From the NCBI GenBank assembly GCA_964390115.1, contig CAYMGT010000005.1:1-33232 (forward strand): DNA of 33,232 nt, given 5' to 3'. This DNA is from JAIPJA01 sp964390115 (GTDB lineage: Bacteria; Patescibacteriota; Patescibacteriia; Patescibacteriales; UBA12465). The notes beneath the pieces were generated by a model, which saw nothing but the letters and a program-made list of their open reading frames with translations, made no database searches and had not been told where the DNA came from. This document shows positions 31,426 through 33,232 of the stretch, in pieces. Positions within the stretch are counted from its first letter, which is position 1. Each line of letters starts with the position of its first letter. The position numbers were made by a program, and so were the translations under genes.

Positions 31426-31453
31426 ATTATATCACAACTTATTTTTTAGTCAA
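31426..31453 (-). promoter_or_regulatory. Promoter of rplJ-rplL
   Basis: TTGACT (31448-31453), 16-base spacer, TGA plus TATAAT (31426-31431), an extended -10, on the minus strand. It gives a leader of about 110 bases. Confidence 0.75.
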
Positions 31454-31532
31454 TAGTATGTATTTTATTAATCTTTATAATTAAAATTATGTGAGATTTA
31501 AAATAATTTACCAAACATTATTATTTAGCTAT

Positions 31533-32006
31533 TCATTTTGCACCGTTATATACCTCAATAGCCTTTTTAATGATTGAGCGATCTTTATTCTTTTCTTCCT
31601 CTGATAACTCGCTATACGGTTTATTTTGCTCGACAGAGGCCCAGTCTTTGTTGCGTTCAAGCCATTTATCATGAATAACGGAACCCGCGTCTTTGATAAA
31701 AGTATCACCAATATCCTTTTTTTGTGAAATTGCCTCATAAATTTGGTTCATGGCAACTTCGGCAGAAACTTTGTTTTCACCTTTCCAATCTTCAGGTAAC
31801 TCGTTGTAAGAAGTGTTTGCAATATCGATGTCTTCTATTTCGTTTTTATCAATCCAATCTTGGTCTTTAGTTTTTTTCATACGTGGTTCAAAGGTACCAT
31901 CTTCTTGTTTTTGAGACCCTCGCGATTCATCGTGTAGCAAACTGCCTAATTCAGCAATTTGCTGTTGTTTTTGTTGCTCAGAAGTTGATATGATGTCTTC
32001 ATTCAT
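31533..32006 (-). CDS. Small acidic protein with RyR-like motifs
   Basis: A 157-residue, highly charged protein without TM segments. Recognisable blocks are LLHDESR (24-30), FEPRMKKTKDQDWI (39-52), DIANTSYNELPEDWKGENK (61-79), IHDKWLERNKDW (111-122) and NKPYSELSEEEKNKDR (128-143). The last two blocks follow the H-x-x-W ... P-Y-x-x-L-x-x-E-E-K-x-x-D-R pattern of RyR repeats. I recall similar small proteins in Patescibacteria, of unknown role. GC content is visibly above that of its neighbours, so transfer is possible. It is separated by over 160 bases from both adjacent genes, with no clear promoter. An overlapping shifted frame (31529-31738) is a shadow. Confidence 0.75.
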   Translation of the reverse strand: MNEDIISTSEQQKQQQIAELGSLLHDESRGSQKQEDGTFEPRMKKTKDQDWIDKNEIEDIDIANTSYNELPEDWKGENKVSAEVAMNQIYEAISQKKDIGDTFIKDAGSVIHDKWLERNKDWASVEQNKPYSELSEEEKNKDRSIIKKAIEVYNGAK

Positions 32007-32173
32007 AAATTTTTAATAACTACTAGCAAAATAAACAAGAGTGCCAGTTTTCATTTTAAGGTTATCTTCAGGTTACTAACCCTACTTTTAAAAATATTAA
32101 AAGCCCTTTTCTGTAAATATTATATGTTGTAGTATGTATAATGTGATTTTATCAAAAATTTTAGTAAATTTTT

Positions 32174-32986
32174 TTAATTTTCTAAATACTGTGTTTGATA
32201 AATAAGTTGTAAATTAGAAATTAATTGATCTTTTTTACCATAGAGCTCATGACTCTCGCTAATATTATTTAAACGATCAATAAAAATAGGAATAACTGAT
32301 TTATATTTTCTCTTTAATTTCTTATACTTCAAACTATCTTTTGGTAAACTTCTTAAATCAATATTTACGGAAAAATCAGCATACTTTAAAAGGCATAAAT
32401 CTGGATCTTCAATTATTTCTTGAACATGGGATAAATATGCCTTATTTTTAAACTCAATCTTCTCTTCTCCCTCAAGTCCTAAGTCTTCTGCTAATGAATC
32501 AAAATCATGATTAGTCAAATTTCTTAAAAAATATTCCACTTTATCACCAAACTTTTCTTTTATTTCTCTAAAAGACCAATCTTTAAAAACTGACCAATAT
32601 TTTTCCTTTATCTCATCTCTTATTTTCAAATTATAGTTCTTATTCTTGAATTTTCTATTAGCCCTATCAGTAAAGAGAACCTCAGCCTTATCTTCAACAC
32701 TATCGTGTAATAAAGCAGCAATAAATAATTCTTTACTAGGTTTTGGATAAATTTCTAAAACCCTTGAAGCTACGTCAATTGGATGCTTAGCAAAAGGGTT
32801 GCCATCAGCTCGATCTTTTTGTTGTAAATGAAGCTTTAACATCAATTCTTTAGCTTTTTCAACTTCAATTAAATCTTCTTTAGAAAAACTTTCTTCTATA
32901 GCTGTTTGTAAAGTATCAATGTCCTCGCTAAGCCTTTTTTTACGACTAAGCTCTTCTATAGGGTTAGATAAAACTTCTACTGACAT
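32174..32986 (-). CDS. Stand-alone HD hydrolase related to RelA/SpoT hydrolase domains
   Basis: Probably hydrolyses (p)ppGpp or another nucleotide phosphate. The HD core follows the RSH hydrolase pattern. LHLQQKDRADGNPFAKHPIDVA (52-73) matches H..Q.R..G.P...HP..VA. AALLHDSVED (90-99) gives His94, Asp95, Glu98 and Asp99, and LLKYADFSVNI (199-209) gives Asp204 and Asn208. At 270 residues it has no (p)ppGpp synthetase, TGS or ACT domain, so it is like a small alarmone hydrolase, but with a longer insertion between the motifs (100-200). An HD enzyme with another substrate is the alternative. Extended -10 promoter at 33031-33039. Confidence 0.78.
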   Translation of the reverse strand: MSVEVLSNPIEELSRKKRLSEDIDTLQTAIEESFSKEDLIEVEKAKELMLKLHLQQKDRADGNPFAKHPIDVASRVLEIYPKPSKELFIAALLHDSVEDKAEVLFTDRANRKFKNKNYNLKIRDEIKEKYWSVFKDWSFREIKEKFGDKVEYFLRNLTNHDFDSLAEDLGLEGEEKIEFKNKAYLSHVQEIIEDPDLCLLKYADFSVNIDLRSLPKDSLKYKKLKRKYKSVIPIFIDRLNNISESHELYGKKDQLISNLQLIYQTQYLEN

Positions 32987-33030
32987 ATAATTAAAGATTA
33001 ATAATATTTATAATTAATTATTATGATTTA

Positions 33031-33039
33031 ATTATAGCA
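33031..33039 (-). promoter_or_regulatory. Extended -10 promoter of the HD-hydrolase gene
   Basis: TGCTATAAT on the minus strand (TATAAT 33031-33036 with TGC before it), 44 bases before the ATG. No good -35, which extended -10 promoters can lack. Confidence 0.5.
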
Positions 33040-33132
33040 AAAAAATTATTTTTTTTAAATAGTATATATCTTAATTCTTCATTAAATATTTCAATAATCA
33101 GTCTTTCTTTTGTGCTACAAGATTTAAAAATA

Positions 33133-33161
33133 TTGACAATATTATATAAATATGCTATAAT
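33133..33161 (+). promoter_or_regulatory. Full-consensus promoter near the window end
   Basis: TTGACA (33133-33138), 17-base spacer ending TGC, TATAAT (33156-33161). Both hexamers are perfect and the -10 is extended. The predicted start is around 33168. Confidence 0.8.
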
Positions 33162-33167
33162 TATAAT

Positions 33168-33231
33168 ATTCTAAAATTCCTGAATTCACCCCTGAAGTGC
33201 AACTTTGCGACATCCCAAAAGGATGTTTTTT
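33168..33231 (+). ncRNA. Short transcript or attenuated leader, or left end of a mobile element
   Basis: From the predicted start (about 33168) to the terminator at 33231 is about 64 bases with no open frame of note. The segment contains TTCACCCCTGAA and GTGCAACTTTGC and is more GC-rich than its surroundings. It could be a small RNA, an attenuator for a gene beyond the window, or the terminal region of an insertion sequence. Boundaries are predicted. Confidence 0.35.
33210..33231 (+). terminator. Terminator immediately downstream of the end promoter
   Basis: ACATCC (33210-33215), loop CAAAA, GGATGT (33221-33226), then T's to 33231: a perfect 6-bp stem with U-tract, cut by the window edge. 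Confidence 0.75.
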
Positions 33232-33232
33232 G

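Noticed and set aside
31311..31532. tRNA or riboswitch in the rplJ upstream region
   Set aside because: No cloverleaf, T-loop GTTC motif or CCA; the pairing found fits an L10-type attenuator.
1..33232. CRISPR arrays, tRNA/rRNA genes, integrases and prophage genes
   Set aside because: Intergenic regions are short (all under 250 bases) and none shows regular repeats, cloverleaf folds or rRNA motifs; no recombinase-like protein is encoded.

Overview
The window is a low-GC (roughly 30%), densely packed bacterial chromosome segment read with the standard genetic code: open frames are uninterrupted, TAA is the usual stop, TAG is occasional and TGA is nearly unused. Several traits suggest a Candidate Phyla Radiation (Patescibacteria) genome. 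These are a DUF4012 protein next to a GT4 glycosyltransferase, a winged-helix/degenerate nucleotidyltransferase regulator, a PP2C-like/transmembrane/propeller protein, a PUA-less TruB, an IMPDH-type enzyme without CBS domains, and two small conserved proteins of a kind I associate with that group. The lineage call is inference; there is no rRNA, tRNA, CRISPR array, integrase or complete mobile element here. Almost no gene has a Shine-Dalgarno sequence, and most starts simply sit behind A/T-rich leaders. Promoters are mostly sigma70-like, often with an extended -10 (TGnTATAAT).

Layout. 1-79 is the start of a ribbon-helix-helix regulator with its own consensus promoter and a 16-bp palindromic operator. 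160-7576 (minus strand) is one tight seven-gene unit, in transcription order GAPDH, NuoF-like hydrogenase subunit, [FeFe] hydrogenase, CCA-adding enzyme, cyclophilin lipoprotein, IscS, IscU. It joins a glycolytic source of NADH to a hydrogenase that can dispose of the electrons as H2, and to the machinery that makes Fe-S clusters. 7709-8764 is an unknown membrane protein.

8767-11187 (minus) holds rpsB-tsf followed by a RicT/PSP1 protein; the rpsB leader is structured. A frameshifted corA, an Fe-type superoxide dismutase and an unknown gene with raised GC and a real Shine-Dalgarno follow. 13895-20689 carries a TM2 protein, TruB, a TMTC-like TPR membrane protein, a repetitive GIN/DUF2807-type protein, an unknown aromatic-rich protein paired with a YgjP-like metalloprotein, an IMPDH/GMPR-family enzyme and two small unknowns. 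20712-24042 has AlkD, a Ham1-like NTP pyrophosphatase, a secreted propeller protein and an unknown.

24092-30205 looks like an envelope locus: HTH regulator, DUF4012 protein and GT4 on the minus strand, with a large PP2C-like/TM/propeller protein diverging from them. 30284-31310 is rplJ-rplL, preceded by a leader with a terminator hairpin that abuts the rplJ start codon and a competing long-range helix: an L10-type attenuator. The window closes with a RyR-like small acidic protein, a stand-alone (p)ppGpp-hydrolase-type HD protein, and a consensus promoter followed within about 65 bases by a terminator.
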